Of a DNA stretch of 64,000 bases, positions 18,221 through 26,967 are shown in pieces. The notes under the pieces are model-generated. The model searched no databases and was not told the DNA's origin. It was given only the letters and a program-made list of their open reading frames with translations. The stretch covers positions 372,001 through 436,000 of the forward strand of contig NZ_JAMWEG010000002.1 in assembly GCF_025460765.1 (NCBI RefSeq), in the 5' to 3' direction. The stretch is from Micromonospora sp. MA102. Its GTDB lineage: Bacteria; Actinomycetota; Actinomycetes; Mycobacteriales; Micromonosporaceae. A program made the position numbers and the translations under genes. The first letter of the stretch is position 1. Every line of letters begins with the position of its first letter.

Positions 18221-19014
18221 CGGGCTACGACCGCCCCCGCGACCCGCTGGTGCTCGGGGTGCCCCGGGCGGCGTTCCGGCCCAGCCCGATCTTCCTCGCC
18301 CTGGTCGCGATCTTCGTGGCCAGCGGCGTGATGGCCTGGAACGGGTTCGGCAGCGTCCGGTTCGACGTCTTCCTCTTCGTGGTCTCCGGCTGGCTGGTCT
18401 CGCTCTGCCTGCACGAGTACGCGCACGCCGTGGTCGCGTACCGGGCCGGGGACCGGGACATCGCGCACCGCGGCTACCTGACGTTGAACCCGCTGAAGTA
18501 CACGCACCCGCTGCTGTCCATCGTGCTGCCGGTGGTCGTGGTGCTACTCGGCGGCATCGGCCTGCCCGGCGGCGCGGTGTGGGTCGACCGGCACGCCATC
18601 CCGGGCCGGCTGCGGCACACCCTGGTCAGCCTGGCCGGGCCGGCCACCAACGTGCTGTTCACCCTGCTGCTGGTGCTGGCCGTGCGGGTCGGCATCGAGA
18701 TCGGCGGCCCGCTGGAGTTCTGGGCCGGCGTGGGGCTGCTCGCGTTCCTCCAGCTCACCGCCAGCGTGCTCAACCTGCTGCCGGTGCCCGGCCTGGACGG
18801 CGGCAACATGATCGAGCCGTGGCTGTCCCCGCAGTACCGGCGGATGTACGCCCTGTTCGCCCCGTACGGCTTCATCCTGCTGTTCGCGCTGCTGTGGAGC
18901 CCGCGGATCAACGGGTGGTTCTTCAGCGCGGTCTTCTCCGTCGGTGACCTGCTCGGCCTGCCGCCCCAGCTCTACAGCCTCGGGTGGCACCTGATCCGGT
19001 TCTGGGAGGGCTGA
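18217..19014 (+). CDS. Site-2 protease family (M50) membrane metalloprotease
   Basis: A 265-residue membrane protein with about six helices. The zinc ligands are visible: HEYAH at about residues 67-71 and NLLPVPGLDGG at about 187-197, the second M50 motif with the third ligand Asp. No PDZ or CBS domain is present, so it is the short actinobacterial type. Site-2 proteases cut transmembrane substrates such as anti-sigma factors. The ATG at 18217 overlaps the stop of the 66-residue gene. A substrate cannot be named; the neighbouring membrane kinase could supply a signal, but that is only a guess. Confidence 0.85.
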   Translation: MTGYDRPRDPLVLGVPRAAFRPSPIFLALVAIFVASGVMAWNGFGSVRFDVFLFVVSGWLVSLCLHEYAHAVVAYRAGDRDIAHRGYLTLNPLKYTHPLLSIVLPVVVVLLGGIGLPGGAVWVDRHAIPGRLRHTLVSLAGPATNVLFTLLLVLAVRVGIEIGGPLEFWAGVGLLAFLQLTASVLNLLPVPGLDGGNMIEPWLSPQYRRMYALFAPYGFILLFALLWSPRINGWFFSAVFSVGDLLGLPPQLYSLGWHLIRFWEG

Positions 19015-19080
19015 CCTCCCGAGCCGGGAGCCGCCGCGCAGCGGCGGGACGCTTCCCGCCGCGCGTACCCCCGAGGGGTC

Positions 19081-19111
19081 CCGGGCCGGCGCGGAGGCCG
19101 CGCCGGCCCGG
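19081..19111. terminator. Perfect 14-base hairpin between convergent genes
   Basis: CCGGGCCGGCGCGG (19081-19094) pairs exactly with CCGCGCCGGCCCGG (19098-19111) across a three-base loop. It lies between the site-2 protease gene and the aldo/keto reductase gene, which converge, and should stop transcription from both sides. Confidence 0.75.
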
Positions 19112-19119
19112 GGAGAGCG

Positions 19120-20118
19120 TCACGGACGCTGCGCCGGGCTCTCGGTCTTCGCCGGGTCCCGCTCGGTGACCGGCTCGACGATCTCGTCGATCGCCTTGAG
19201 CAGGTCGGCGTCGAGCTTCACGCCCGCCGCCTTCACGTTGTCGTGCACCTGCTCCGGCCGGGACGCCCCGACGATCGCCGAGGAGACGTTCGGGTTCTGG
19301 AGCACCCACGCGACGGCGAGCTGCGGCATGGTCAGCCCGGCCTGCTCGGCCAGGGGCTTGAGCCGCTGCACCCGGGTGAGCACCTCGTCGGTCATGAACC
19401 GGGCGATGAAGCCCGCCCCGGACTTCTCGTCGGTGGCGCGGGAACCGGCCGGCGGCGGCTGGCCCGGCAGGTACTTGCCGGAGAGCACGCCCTGGGCCAT
19501 CGGCGACCAGACGATCTGGCCGACGCCCAGCTCCTCGCTCGTGGGGATGACCTCGGCCTCGATGACCCGCCACAGCATCGAGTACTGCGGCTGGTTGGAG
19601 ACCAGCGGGATGCGCAGCTCGCGGGCGAGCCCGTGCGCCTCCCGGATCTGCGACGCCTTCCACTCGGAGACGCCGATGTAGTGCGCCTTGCCGGAGTGCA
19701 CGATGTCGGCGAACGCCTCCATCGTCTCCTCCAGCGGGGTGCTGTAGTCGTAGCGGTGGGCCTGGTAGAGGTCGACGTAGTCGGTCTGCAGGCGGCGCAG
19801 CGAGCCGTTGATCGACTCCATGATGTGCTTGCGGGACAGGCCCCGGTCGTTGCGGCCCGGCCCGGTCGGCCAGAACACCTTGGTGAAGATCTCCAGCCCC
19901 TCGCGCCGCTCGCCCTTGAGCGCGCGGCCGAGCACCTCCTCGGCCTTCGTGCCGGCGTAGACGTCGGCGGTGTCGAAGGTGGTGATGCCGGTGTCCAGGG
20001 CGGCCCGCACACAGGCGGTGGCGGCCTCCTCCTCGACCTGCGACCCGTGGGTGATCCAGTTGCCGTACGAGATCTCACTGACCAGCAGGCCCGAGCGGCC
20101 TAGGTGTCGGAATTCCAT
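19120..20118 (-). CDS. Aldo/keto reductase
   Basis: A 332-residue TIM-barrel oxidoreductase of the family that includes voltage-gated potassium channel beta subunits. Seen: MEFRHLGRSGLLVSEISYG at the N terminus, FDTADVYAGTKAEEVLG with the catalytic Asp and Tyr, IFTKVFW with the Lys, YQAHRYDY with the His, and SAIVGASRPEQV for NADPH binding near the C terminus. It likely reduces aldehydes or ketones with NADPH; the natural substrate is unknown. The ATG at 20118 begins a conserved N terminus. The gene stands alone. Confidence 0.9.
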   Translation of the reverse strand: MEFRHLGRSGLLVSEISYGNWITHGSQVEEEAATACVRAALDTGITTFDTADVYAGTKAEEVLGRALKGERREGLEIFTKVFWPTGPGRNDRGLSRKHIMESINGSLRRLQTDYVDLYQAHRYDYSTPLEETMEAFADIVHSGKAHYIGVSEWKASQIREAHGLARELRIPLVSNQPQYSMLWRVIEAEVIPTSEELGVGQIVWSPMAQGVLSGKYLPGQPPPAGSRATDEKSGAGFIARFMTDEVLTRVQRLKPLAEQAGLTMPQLAVAWVLQNPNVSSAIVGASRPEQVHDNVKAAGVKLDADLLKAIDEIVEPVTERDPAKTESPAQRP

Positions 20119-20224
20119 GCCCCGACCCTAGCCCTGCCCGATCATGGTCGCCGCGCGGCGCGGCGGGGTGTGACGCTCCACCGGGCTGCGGGGCGTCTCC
20201 CCGCCGGTGCTCACGCCCGGAGCG

Positions 20225-23200
20225 TCAGAGCACCGGGCTGGTGTCGGCGAGCAGCCGGTCGATCTCCGCGACCACGGCGGCCCGCCCCGGGTGCACCAGG
20301 TCGATCAGCAGCTCACCCCGCCGGTCCAGCGCACCCCACCGGCCCGACTCGTCGGCCACCAGGAACGCCACCGGATGCACCACCAGCGACGGGTACGCCG
20401 GCGGGACCAGTACCCGCCCGGTCCGGTCCACCACACCCCGGCGACCGGCCAGCTCCACCCCGGCCAGGCCGTCCTCGGTGAAGCCGTCCACGTCCCGGCC
20501 GTCCGCCAGCGCCGTGCGGAGACCGTGGTACCGGGTCGGCACCACCACCTGGCCGGTCCGGTCCACGGCACCCCAACCGCCGTTCTGCCGCACCGCCGCC
20601 AGGCCGCCCCGGAACGGCCGCACGTCCTCGTAGCCCGGCGGGATCTTCACGATGTTCGTCCGGTCGACCGCCATCCACCGGCCCTTGCCGTCCATCGACA
20701 CCCACGACAGCCCCTCCGAGAACGAGCCCACCGCCCGGTAGCCGTTGTTCGCCTCGATCAGCGCCGCGCCGGCCGTGTCGACCAGCGCCCAGCGGGACGC
20801 CTCCGGCCGGCGTACCCACGCCAGGCCCTCGCGGAACGGCTGCACCTCGGCGTACCCGTGGGCGATCACCAGCTCGCCCTCGGCGTCCGCGTACCCCCAG
20901 AGCTCCTGCTCCTCGTCGAACGTCGGCACCGGGTGCCGCTCGCCGCCCAGCAGCGTCTCCCGGCTGCGCGGCTTCGGCCCGAACCCGCCCGTCGCGGCCC
21001 GCTCGGCGACCGCGTCCAGCGCCATCGTGGTCCGCGCGTTCAGCTCCCCGTCCTCACCCTGGCGCAGGTCCAGCGCCCGCTCGAAGTGCAGGCAGGCCTC
21101 GGTCAGCCGGCCCTGGTCGTAGCAGGAACGGCCCGCGTGCTCGTGCAGCACGGCGCGCAGCCGGTCCGGCAGCTCCGGCGAGTTGGCCTCCGCGAAGAGC
21201 CGGTCCGCCTCGGCGTACTCGCCCCGCCAGCGCAGCACCTCGGCCAGCCGGGCGCGGGCCAGCGCGGTCCGCCGCAACTCACCGGTGGCCTCCGCGTACG
21301 TGAGGGCGAGTCGCCCGTCGGCCACGGCGTCGTCCAGCTCGCCGAGGATCCGCGACGCCACCGAGCGCAGGCTGAGCAGCCGGGCGCGGCTGCGGTTGTC
21401 CAGCGCGCTGCCCAGCTTGGTGGTGAGGCCGTCCCGGATCTCCCGCAGCGCCGCCGGGTCGGGCGCCTCCTCGCGGAGGGTCTCCGGGTGCAGCCGCCAG
21501 CGGACGGCGGCCAGCGCCTGCTCCGGGTCGGCCGGGCGGGCCTCCCGCCGTTCGATGTCGGCTTCCTCGCCGGCAGGCTCCCCGTCGGTCGCCTCCGGGT
21601 CGGCGGCTGCCTCGTCGGTCGGTCCGGTGGTGTGCGCGGTTGGGGCAGCCCCGGTCGGGGTGGGTTCGGCGGAGTCCTCGGCCGGAGTGGTCGGCGCCGG
21701 TTGCTGCGCGTCCGGCACGGCCGGCGGACCCGGGACGGGATCCGGTTGACCGGTGGCGGCGGCCGGCTCGTGCGGTGTCGCGGCGGTCTCCGGCCGCGCG
21801 GCTGCCGGTGCGGCGTCGTCCGGTGCCGGTGCCGCCGGTTCCGGCACGTCGGTCTGTTCCGGCTTGCGCGGCGCGGGTGCCACCTGTGCCGGCATCCCGG
21901 TCTGGTCCGGCGTCCCGGTCTCGTCCGGCGTCCCGGTCTCGTCCGGCGTCCCGGTCTGACCCGGCACGCCGGGCTGGGCCGGCACCTTGGTCTGCGCCGG
22001 GGCGGGCGGCGCGACCGCCGTCTCTGCCGACACCCCGGCCTGGTCCGGTGTGCGCGGTGCGGGAGCCGGGGCGGCGCCGGAGGGCGCGGCGTCCTGAGTG
22101 GTTTCCGCCGGCACGGCGGCCTGGGCCGGCGGGTGCGAGTTCTGGCCCGCCGGCGCGCCTTCGGCGGTCCGTGCGGGGCCAGCGGCCTCGGTGGCCTGCC
22201 CGGCCGGAACCGCCGGGGCGGCGGCGGCCGGCTCCGGCGTGTTCGGCCCGTATGCGGAGTGCGGCGGGACATCGGGGGCGGGCGGCCCGGAGACCGGCAC
22301 CACGGCACCGGCGGCGAGGGATCCGGCGAGGCTCGACGCGGGCGCTCCGGACACCGGGTTGGCCGCGTCCGGCGCGGGTCGGCCGGAGGAGGCGGAGGCC
22401 GGCGTGGCCGTAGCCGGGGCCGACGCGGCGGGGTCTGGCGCGTGCGCTGCCGGGACGGGTGCGTCGGGGTTCGCCGCGGGCGCTGCGGAGACCGGTGTGG
22501 CGGGGCTCGGCGCAGCCGGGACGGGCCCGACCGGGGCCGGCGCCGGTCGGGCAGCGGGTGGTGCGGTGTCGCCGGACGGCCCGGCGACCGGTGGGGTCCA
22601 CGGCGCCGGAGCGGGTCGGTCCGGCGCGGCCGCCTCCGGACAGTGCGCCACACGAGCCTCGGGCGCCGGGTCGGACAGCTCCGCGGTCCGCCGTGCGGCG
22701 GGCGACTCGGCGGGACCGGCCGGGGCCGGTGCCTCCGCGTGCGCGGGATCGGAGGTCTCCGTCGGAGCGGCCGGCGACACCGGCCCGCTCGCCCGGAACC
22801 AGGCCTCCGCGTCACCGTCCGCCCGTTCGGCCGGCCGCGTCGCCGCCGCGTCCTGCAGCCGGCCGGCGACCTCGCCGAACCGGGCGTCCCCGTCGTCGCT
22901 GACCGGCGTGGACGCCGGCCCACCCGCGCGCGGCGCTCCCGGGCCGGCCGGCGTGGTCGGCCGGCCGTCGTCCGTCGGCCTGGCGGCCCCGGCGGGCGTG
23001 CGCGGACCGGAGGCGCCGCCAGCCCCGGTGTCCTCGGCGGGCACGGTCGGGCCGACGGTGTGGTCCGGCCGGGCGACTCCGGGCCCGGGGTAGGCGGGTG
23101 GTGCGGGTCGGGCCGCTTCGGTCGCTGCCGGCCCCTGGGCGGGTCGGACCTGTGGTGGTGGTGCTGTCCTGCCGCCGTCCGCCGCCGGCTGGACGGTGGG

Positions 23201-25954
23201 ATAGGCGGGCGGGGCGGCGGTGGGTCCTGCCGGCCGGTCGAACCGATCGCCCGGCACCGGTCGCTCGCCGGGGACGGCGGGCCGGCCAGAAGCGGGCGGG
23301 CCGGACACGGGCGGGTCGGACACCGGCCGCCCGGGGACGGGCGCCTCGAAGACCGGCGGTGCGGAGACGGGCGCCCCCGACACGGGCACGCCGGAGACGG
23401 GCGCGTTCGCGATCGGTGCGCTCGGCACGGGCGCGGCCGTCAGCGGTGGGCTCGACACGGGCGTTGCCGGCAGCGGCGCGCCCGACACGGGCGTGACCGT
23501 CAGCGGTGGGCTCGACACCGGCGTGACCGGCAGCGGCGCGTTCGACACGGGCGTTGCCGGCAGCGGCGCGCCCGACACCGGCATGGCCGGCAGCGGCGCG
23601 CCCGGGATGGGCTCCGCCCGGCGCGGGTCCGGTCGACCCGCGCCGGGCGGCTCCACCGGTGGCCGCCGGCCGTCGTCGGGCCGGGTCGGCATGGCGGGCT
23701 GACGCCACTCGTCCGGCCGCGTCGGCGGCACGGGCCGCTGGCGCGCGTCGTCGGGGCGTGGCGGAGGCGGCGCCATCGGCCGGTCCGGCCGCTCGCCGGG
23801 TCGGGCCGGGGCGGCCGGCATGGCCGCCTCGCGTCGCTGGTCGGGGCGCGTACCGGGCTGGGGCTGCTGGCTGACCTCGTCGGGCCGCACCGGCCGGTCC
23901 CGCAGGTCGTCCGGACGGGCGCGCGCGGCCGGCTCGACCGGAGGCCGCCAGCCGTCGCCCGGACGGGCCGGTGCGGGCTCGCCCGGCCGCCCCTGCCACC
24001 CGTCCGGCTGGGGGTGGAACTCCGGCCTGGGCCCGGCGGAGTCCGGCCTGGGCCCGACCGGGTCAGGACGCGGACCGGTGGAATCCGCGCGCGGCCCGAC
24101 CGGCTCCGGACGGGGGCCGACCGAGGCAGGGCGCGGCCCGGCGGAATCGGCGCGCGGCCCGACCGGCTCCGGGCGGGGCCCGACCGATTCGGGGCGCGGG
24201 CCGGTGAACTCGGGGCGGGGACGGACCGGCTCGGACCGGCCGTTCACCGGTTCCGGACGACGACGGGTCGCCTCCGGTGGTGGGCCGACGACGTCCGGCC
24301 GCGGGCCGCCCGACTCGGAGCGGCGGCCGTCGTAGCGGGCCGCCTCGTCCACGGGGCGGCCGGGGCGGGCGTCCGGGCCCGGCCGGTCGACCGTCGGGCG
24401 GTGCCGCTCGTCGGGCCGGTACGCGGGTGGCTCGGTGTGCGGTCGCCGCTCGACGACCGGCCACTCGCCATGGTGGGGACGCGCGCGGTCGCCCGGAGGG
24501 CGCTGACCCTCCCGGCGCTCCTCGGGCCGGAACGCGGCGGGACGCGACTCGCCGTACCGGCCCGGCTCGGCGCGGTACGGGTCCACGGGCCGGCGCCCGG
24601 CCTCGGGCGCCTCCCGGTACGTCTCGGCCCGCGCGGCCGCGTCCCGGCGCGGCGGGCCGTCGTGGCCCCGGTCCGGTTCCCGGCGTGGTCCGTCGAAACC
24701 GCGGCCCGGCTCGCCGCGCGGCGGTCCGTCGAGCCCGCGGCCCGGCTCGCCGCGCGGCGGTCCGTCGAGCCCGCGGCCCGGCTCGCCGCGCGGCGGTCCG
24801 TCGAGCCCGCGGCCCGGCTCGCCACGCGGCGGCCCGTCGAGACCCCGGGCCGGCTCCCGGCGCGGGCCGGCGGAACCGCGATCCGGCTCGCCAGTCGGCG
24901 GCCCGTCGTAGCCCCGACCCGGCTCGCCACGCGGCGGCCCGTCGAAACGTGGCTCGCCCGGCTGGCGGAAGTCCGGGTTCCGCCCGCCCGGGCGGGCCAC
25001 CCCGGCGTCGCGGCGGCCGGGAAGGTCCTGGTCCCCCCGACCGGGCATGTCCTGGTCATGCCGGCCGGGGTCAGCCTCCCGCCGACCCGTTCGCCCGTCG
25101 AACGCCGGATCCCGCCGGCCGTCGAAGGCCGCCTCCCGGCGATCGTCGTACCTCGCCTCCCGGCGGCCGTCGAGTCCCGGCTCGCGCCGGCCGTCGAACG
25201 CCCGGCGGCCGTCGAACGCTGGCTCGCGCCGGTCCACCGGGCCGTCCGGCGGCAGGCTGGCCCGGCTGTCCGCCGGCGCGCGGCGCTGCTCCGGTCGGCC
25301 GGATCGCGGCGGGTGGTGCGGATACTCCTCCGGCTCCGGTACCCAGCCGGGCTCCGCGGCGGGGGAGACCGGCCGGTGCGGCGCCGTCCCGCGCGCCGAC
25401 TCCGGGCGCACCCACCGCTGGTCGAACCGGTCACCCGGCGCCCCGCGCCGCGGACCGTCCTCGGGTCGCCGCCCGTTCGCGGCCGGCCGCCCACCGCGCC
25501 GACCATCGAGGTCATCCGGTCCGGCGGGGCTGACGGGGTAGGTGCCGCGCCGCCGGTCGTGGTCGTCGGGTCCGGCGGGGCTGACGGGGTAGGTGCCGCG
25601 CCGCCGGTCGTGGTCGTCGGGCCCGGCGGGGCTGACGGGGTAAGTGCCGCGCCGCCGGTCGAGGTCGTCAGATCCGGCGGGGCTGACCGGGTACGTGCCG
25701 CGCCGCCGGTCGAGGTCGTCGGGCCCCGCCGGGCTGACCGGGTACGCGTCCTCGCCACCGGGCGCGGGGCTGACGGGTTGCACCTCGGCCCGGCCGACCG
25801 CCGAGGCCCGGCCACGTGGTGCCGGTGGGACCAGGTACTCGAGTCCGATGTCGCCCGGATAGCGCTGACCGGGGAACTGCGGACGCCACTCGTGGGTGGG
25901 TTCGGCCGCCCAGGAGGGCTCGGCCAGCTCGCGCCAGCGGTCCCAGCCGCTCAT
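20225..25954 (-). CDS. Giant WG-repeat protein with repetitive disordered N-terminal region
   Basis: At 1909 residues this is the largest gene here. Residues 1 to ~1475 are low complexity, rich in Pro, Ala, Arg, Gly and Asp, with several tandem repeats: five 17-residue units like TYPVSPAGPDDHDRRRG (about 65-150), 12-residue GLDGPPRGEPGR units (about 370-420), P(V/L)SGAPLPATPV-type repeats (about 770-870) and DETGTP units (about 1330-1360). Residues ~1480-1650 are helical and TPR-like. The last ~235 residues are WG-type beta repeats (WALVDTAG, WMAVDRTN, WGAVDRTGQVV, GVVDRTGRVLVP, WGALDRRGELL). No signal peptide or membrane helix is seen. Role unknown; a scaffold that binds through the WG and TPR parts is an inference. 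The frame is intact throughout. Confidence 0.82.
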   Translation of the reverse strand: MSGWDRWRELAEPSWAAEPTHEWRPQFPGQRYPGDIGLEYLVPPAPRGRASAVGRAEVQPVSPAPGGEDAYPVSPAGPDDLDRRRGTYPVSPAGSDDLDRRRGTYPVSPAGPDDHDRRRGTYPVSPAGPDDHDRRRGTYPVSPAGPDDLDGRRGGRPAANGRRPEDGPRRGAPGDRFDQRWVRPESARGTAPHRPVSPAAEPGWVPEPEEYPHHPPRSGRPEQRRAPADSRASLPPDGPVDRREPAFDGRRAFDGRREPGLDGRREARYDDRREAAFDGRRDPAFDGRTGRREADPGRHDQDMPGRGDQDLPGRRDAGVARPGGRNPDFRQPGEPRFDGPPRGEPGRGYDGPPTGEPDRGSAGPRREPARGLDGPPRGEPGRGLDGPPRGEPGRGLDGPPRGEPGRGLDGPPRGEPGRGFDGPRREPDRGHDGPPRRDAAARAETYREAPEAGRRPVDPYRAEPGRYGESRPAAFRPEERREGQRPPGDRARPHHGEWPVVERRPHTEPPAYRPDERHRPTVDRPGPDARPGRPVDEAARYDGRRSESGGPRPDVVGPPPEATRRRPEPVNGRSEPVRPRPEFTGPRPESVGPRPEPVGPRADSAGPRPASVGPRPEPVGPRADSTGPRPDPVGPRPDSAGPRPEFHPQPDGWQGRPGEPAPARPGDGWRPPVEPAARARPDDLRDRPVRPDEVSQQPQPGTRPDQRREAAMPAAPARPGERPDRPMAPPPPRPDDARQRPVPPTRPDEWRQPAMPTRPDDGRRPPVEPPGAGRPDPRRAEPIPGAPLPAMPVSGAPLPATPVSNAPLPVTPVSSPPLTVTPVSGAPLPATPVSSPPLTAAPVPSAPIANAPVSGVPVSGAPVSAPPVFEAPVPGRPVSDPPVSGPPASGRPAVPGERPVPGDRFDRPAGPTAAPPAYPTVQPAADGGRTAPPPQVRPAQGPAATEAARPAPPAYPGPGVARPDHTVGPTVPAEDTGAGGASGPRTPAGAARPTDDGRPTTPAGPGAPRAGGPASTPVSDDGDARFGEVAGRLQDAAATRPAERADGDAEAWFRASGPVSPAAPTETSDPAHAEAPAPAGPAESPAARRTAELSDPAPEARVAHCPEAAAPDRPAPAPWTPPVAGPSGDTAPPAARPAPAPVGPVPAAPSPATPVSAAPAANPDAPVPAAHAPDPAASAPATATPASASSGRPAPDAANPVSGAPASSLAGSLAAGAVVPVSGPPAPDVPPHSAYGPNTPEPAAAAPAVPAGQATEAAGPARTAEGAPAGQNSHPPAQAAVPAETTQDAAPSGAAPAPAPRTPDQAGVSAETAVAPPAPAQTKVPAQPGVPGQTGTPDETGTPDETGTPDQTGMPAQVAPAPRKPEQTDVPEPAAPAPDDAAPAAARPETAATPHEPAAATGQPDPVPGPPAVPDAQQPAPTTPAEDSAEPTPTGAAPTAHTTGPTDEAAADPEATDGEPAGEEADIERREARPADPEQALAAVRWRLHPETLREEAPDPAALREIRDGLTTKLGSALDNRSRARLLSLRSVASRILGELDDAVADGRLALTYAEATGELRRTALARARLAEVLRWRGEYAEADRLFAEANSPELPDRLRAVLHEHAGRSCYDQGRLTEACLHFERALDLRQGEDGELNARTTMALDAVAERAATGGFGPKPRSRETLLGGERHPVPTFDEEQELWGYADAEGELVIAHGYAEVQPFREGLAWVRRPEASRWALVDTAGAALIEANNGYRAVGSFSEGLSWVSMDGKGRWMAVDRTNIVKIPPGYEDVRPFRGGLAAVRQNGGWGAVDRTGQVVVPTRYHGLRTALADGRDVDGFTEDGLAGVELAGRRGVVDRTGRVLVPPAYPSLVVHPVAFLVADESGRWGALDRRGELLIDLVHPGRAAVVAEIDRLLADTSPVL
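24701..24844. repeat. Four tandem 36-base repeats inside the WG-repeat gene
   Basis: A 36-base unit starting gcggcccggctcgccgcgcg repeats at 24701, 24737, 24773 and 24809, the first three nearly identical and the fourth slightly changed. Related, more diverged units flank it. Units are in frame and encode GLDGPPRGEPGR on the minus strand. Identity at the DNA level suggests recent slippage or recombination. Confidence 0.85.
25501..25751. repeat. Five tandem 51-base repeats inside the WG-repeat gene
   Basis: The sequence ccggcggggctgac and its following bases recur with an exact period of 51 at 25521, 25572, 25623, 25674 and 25725. Each unit encodes 17 residues (PVSPAGPDD(H/L)DRRRGTY) on the minus strand. 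Copies 1 and 2 are almost identical; copy 5 is most diverged. The period is a multiple of three, so copy changes would keep the frame. Confidence 0.88.
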
Positions 25955-26115
25955 CGGGGGACCCTGTCGCCGCCCGCGCGGCGCGGCCCCGGGGCCGGCT
26001 CGCGTCGCTCGCTCACGGCGATGTCACCTCGTTGGAAATTGTCGCGCTGGGCGCCCTTCGTGCCGGTAGAGTCGCCCGGTCCAGCACGTCGTGGCTGCGG
26101 AAGGAGGGTAGCGGC

Positions 26116-26967
26116 GTGGGCTCTGTCACCGCCACTGTGGCACCGCCCACGGATCCAAACGTTACCCGATGGTTTCGGACATTCGGCGCGATAGCCGCCT
26201 CCGGTTTTCGGCGCCATGCCACCTACCGGCAGGCCGCCGTGGCGGGGGTCGTGACCAACACCGTCTTCGGTTTCCTGCGCTGCTACATCTTCCTCGCGGT
26301 GGCCGGCGCGGCCGGCACGGTGGCCGGCTACGACCGCGCCCAGCTCGGCACCTTCGTCTGGGCGGGGCAGGGGCTGCTCGCGGTGATCGCGATCTGGGGC
26401 TGGACCGACCTGGCCGACCGGATCCGGACCGGGGAGATCGCCGCCGACCTGCTCCGCCCGGTGCACCCGGTGACCAGCTACCTCGCCACCGACCTGGGCC
26501 GGGCCGGGTTCGCCTCGCTGGCCCGGCTGCTGCCGCCGGTGGTGATCGGCCCGTTCTTCTTCGCGGTCTACCTGCCCCGGCACTGGGCCACCCTGCCGCT
26601 GTTCGGGCTGTCCGTGCTGCTCGCCGTCGTGGTGTGCTTCGCCTGTCGCTACCTGGTCAACGCCACCGCGTACTGGTTGGAGGACGTCCGCGGGCCGATG
26701 ATCCTCTGGACGCTGGGGTCCGGCGTGCTGGCCGGCCTCTACTTCCCGCTCGGCTTCCTCCCGGGCTGGCTGGAGGCCACGCTGCGGTACGCCACCCCGT
26801 TCCCCAGCCTGCTGCAGGTCCCGCTGGACGTGCTGGTCGAGCGGGAGCCGATGCCGACCGAGCTGCGCCTGGTCGGGCTCCAGGTCGGCTGGGCGGTGCT
26901 GCTGCTGGCGCTCTGCCGGCTCGTGCAGCGGCGGGCCGAGCACCGGCTGGTGGTGCAGGGTGGCTGA
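26116..26967 (+). CDS. ABC-2 family transporter permease
   Basis: A 283-residue membrane protein with six hydrophobic segments, of the ABC-2 permease type (resembling the ABC2_membrane_6/viologen-exporter-like group). Features seen are RHATYRQAAVAGVVTNTVF near the N terminus, TGEIAADLLRPVHPV (the coupling-helix region typical of this group) and ATPFPSLLQVPLDVL near the C terminus. GTG at 26116 has AAGGAGGG seven bases upstream, the best ribosome site in the window. It overlaps the second permease gene by eight bases. The three genes 26116-28734 form one exporter operon of unknown cargo. Confidence 0.88.
   Translation: MGSVTATVAPPTDPNVTRWFRTFGAIAASGFRRHATYRQAAVAGVVTNTVFGFLRCYIFLAVAGAAGTVAGYDRAQLGTFVWAGQGLLAVIAIWGWTDLADRIRTGEIAADLLRPVHPVTSYLATDLGRAGFASLARLLPPVVIGPFFFAVYLPRHWATLPLFGLSVLLAVVVCFACRYLVNATAYWLEDVRGPMILWTLGSGVLAGLYFPLGFLPGWLEATLRYATPFPSLLQVPLDVLVEREPMPTELRLVGLQVGWAVLLLALCRLVQRRAEHRLVVQGG

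Noticed and set aside
24701..25751. Tandem 36- and 51-base repeats that could suggest a CRISPR array.
   Set aside because: The units are head to tail with no unique spacers, and they keep the reading frame of the WG-repeat gene.
20207..26194. A 1995-residue open frame on the plus strand opposite the WG-repeat gene.
   Set aside because: It is an antisense shadow of GC-biased codons; its translation is Arg/Gly/Val-rich noise, whereas the minus strand gives clear WG and TPR repeats.
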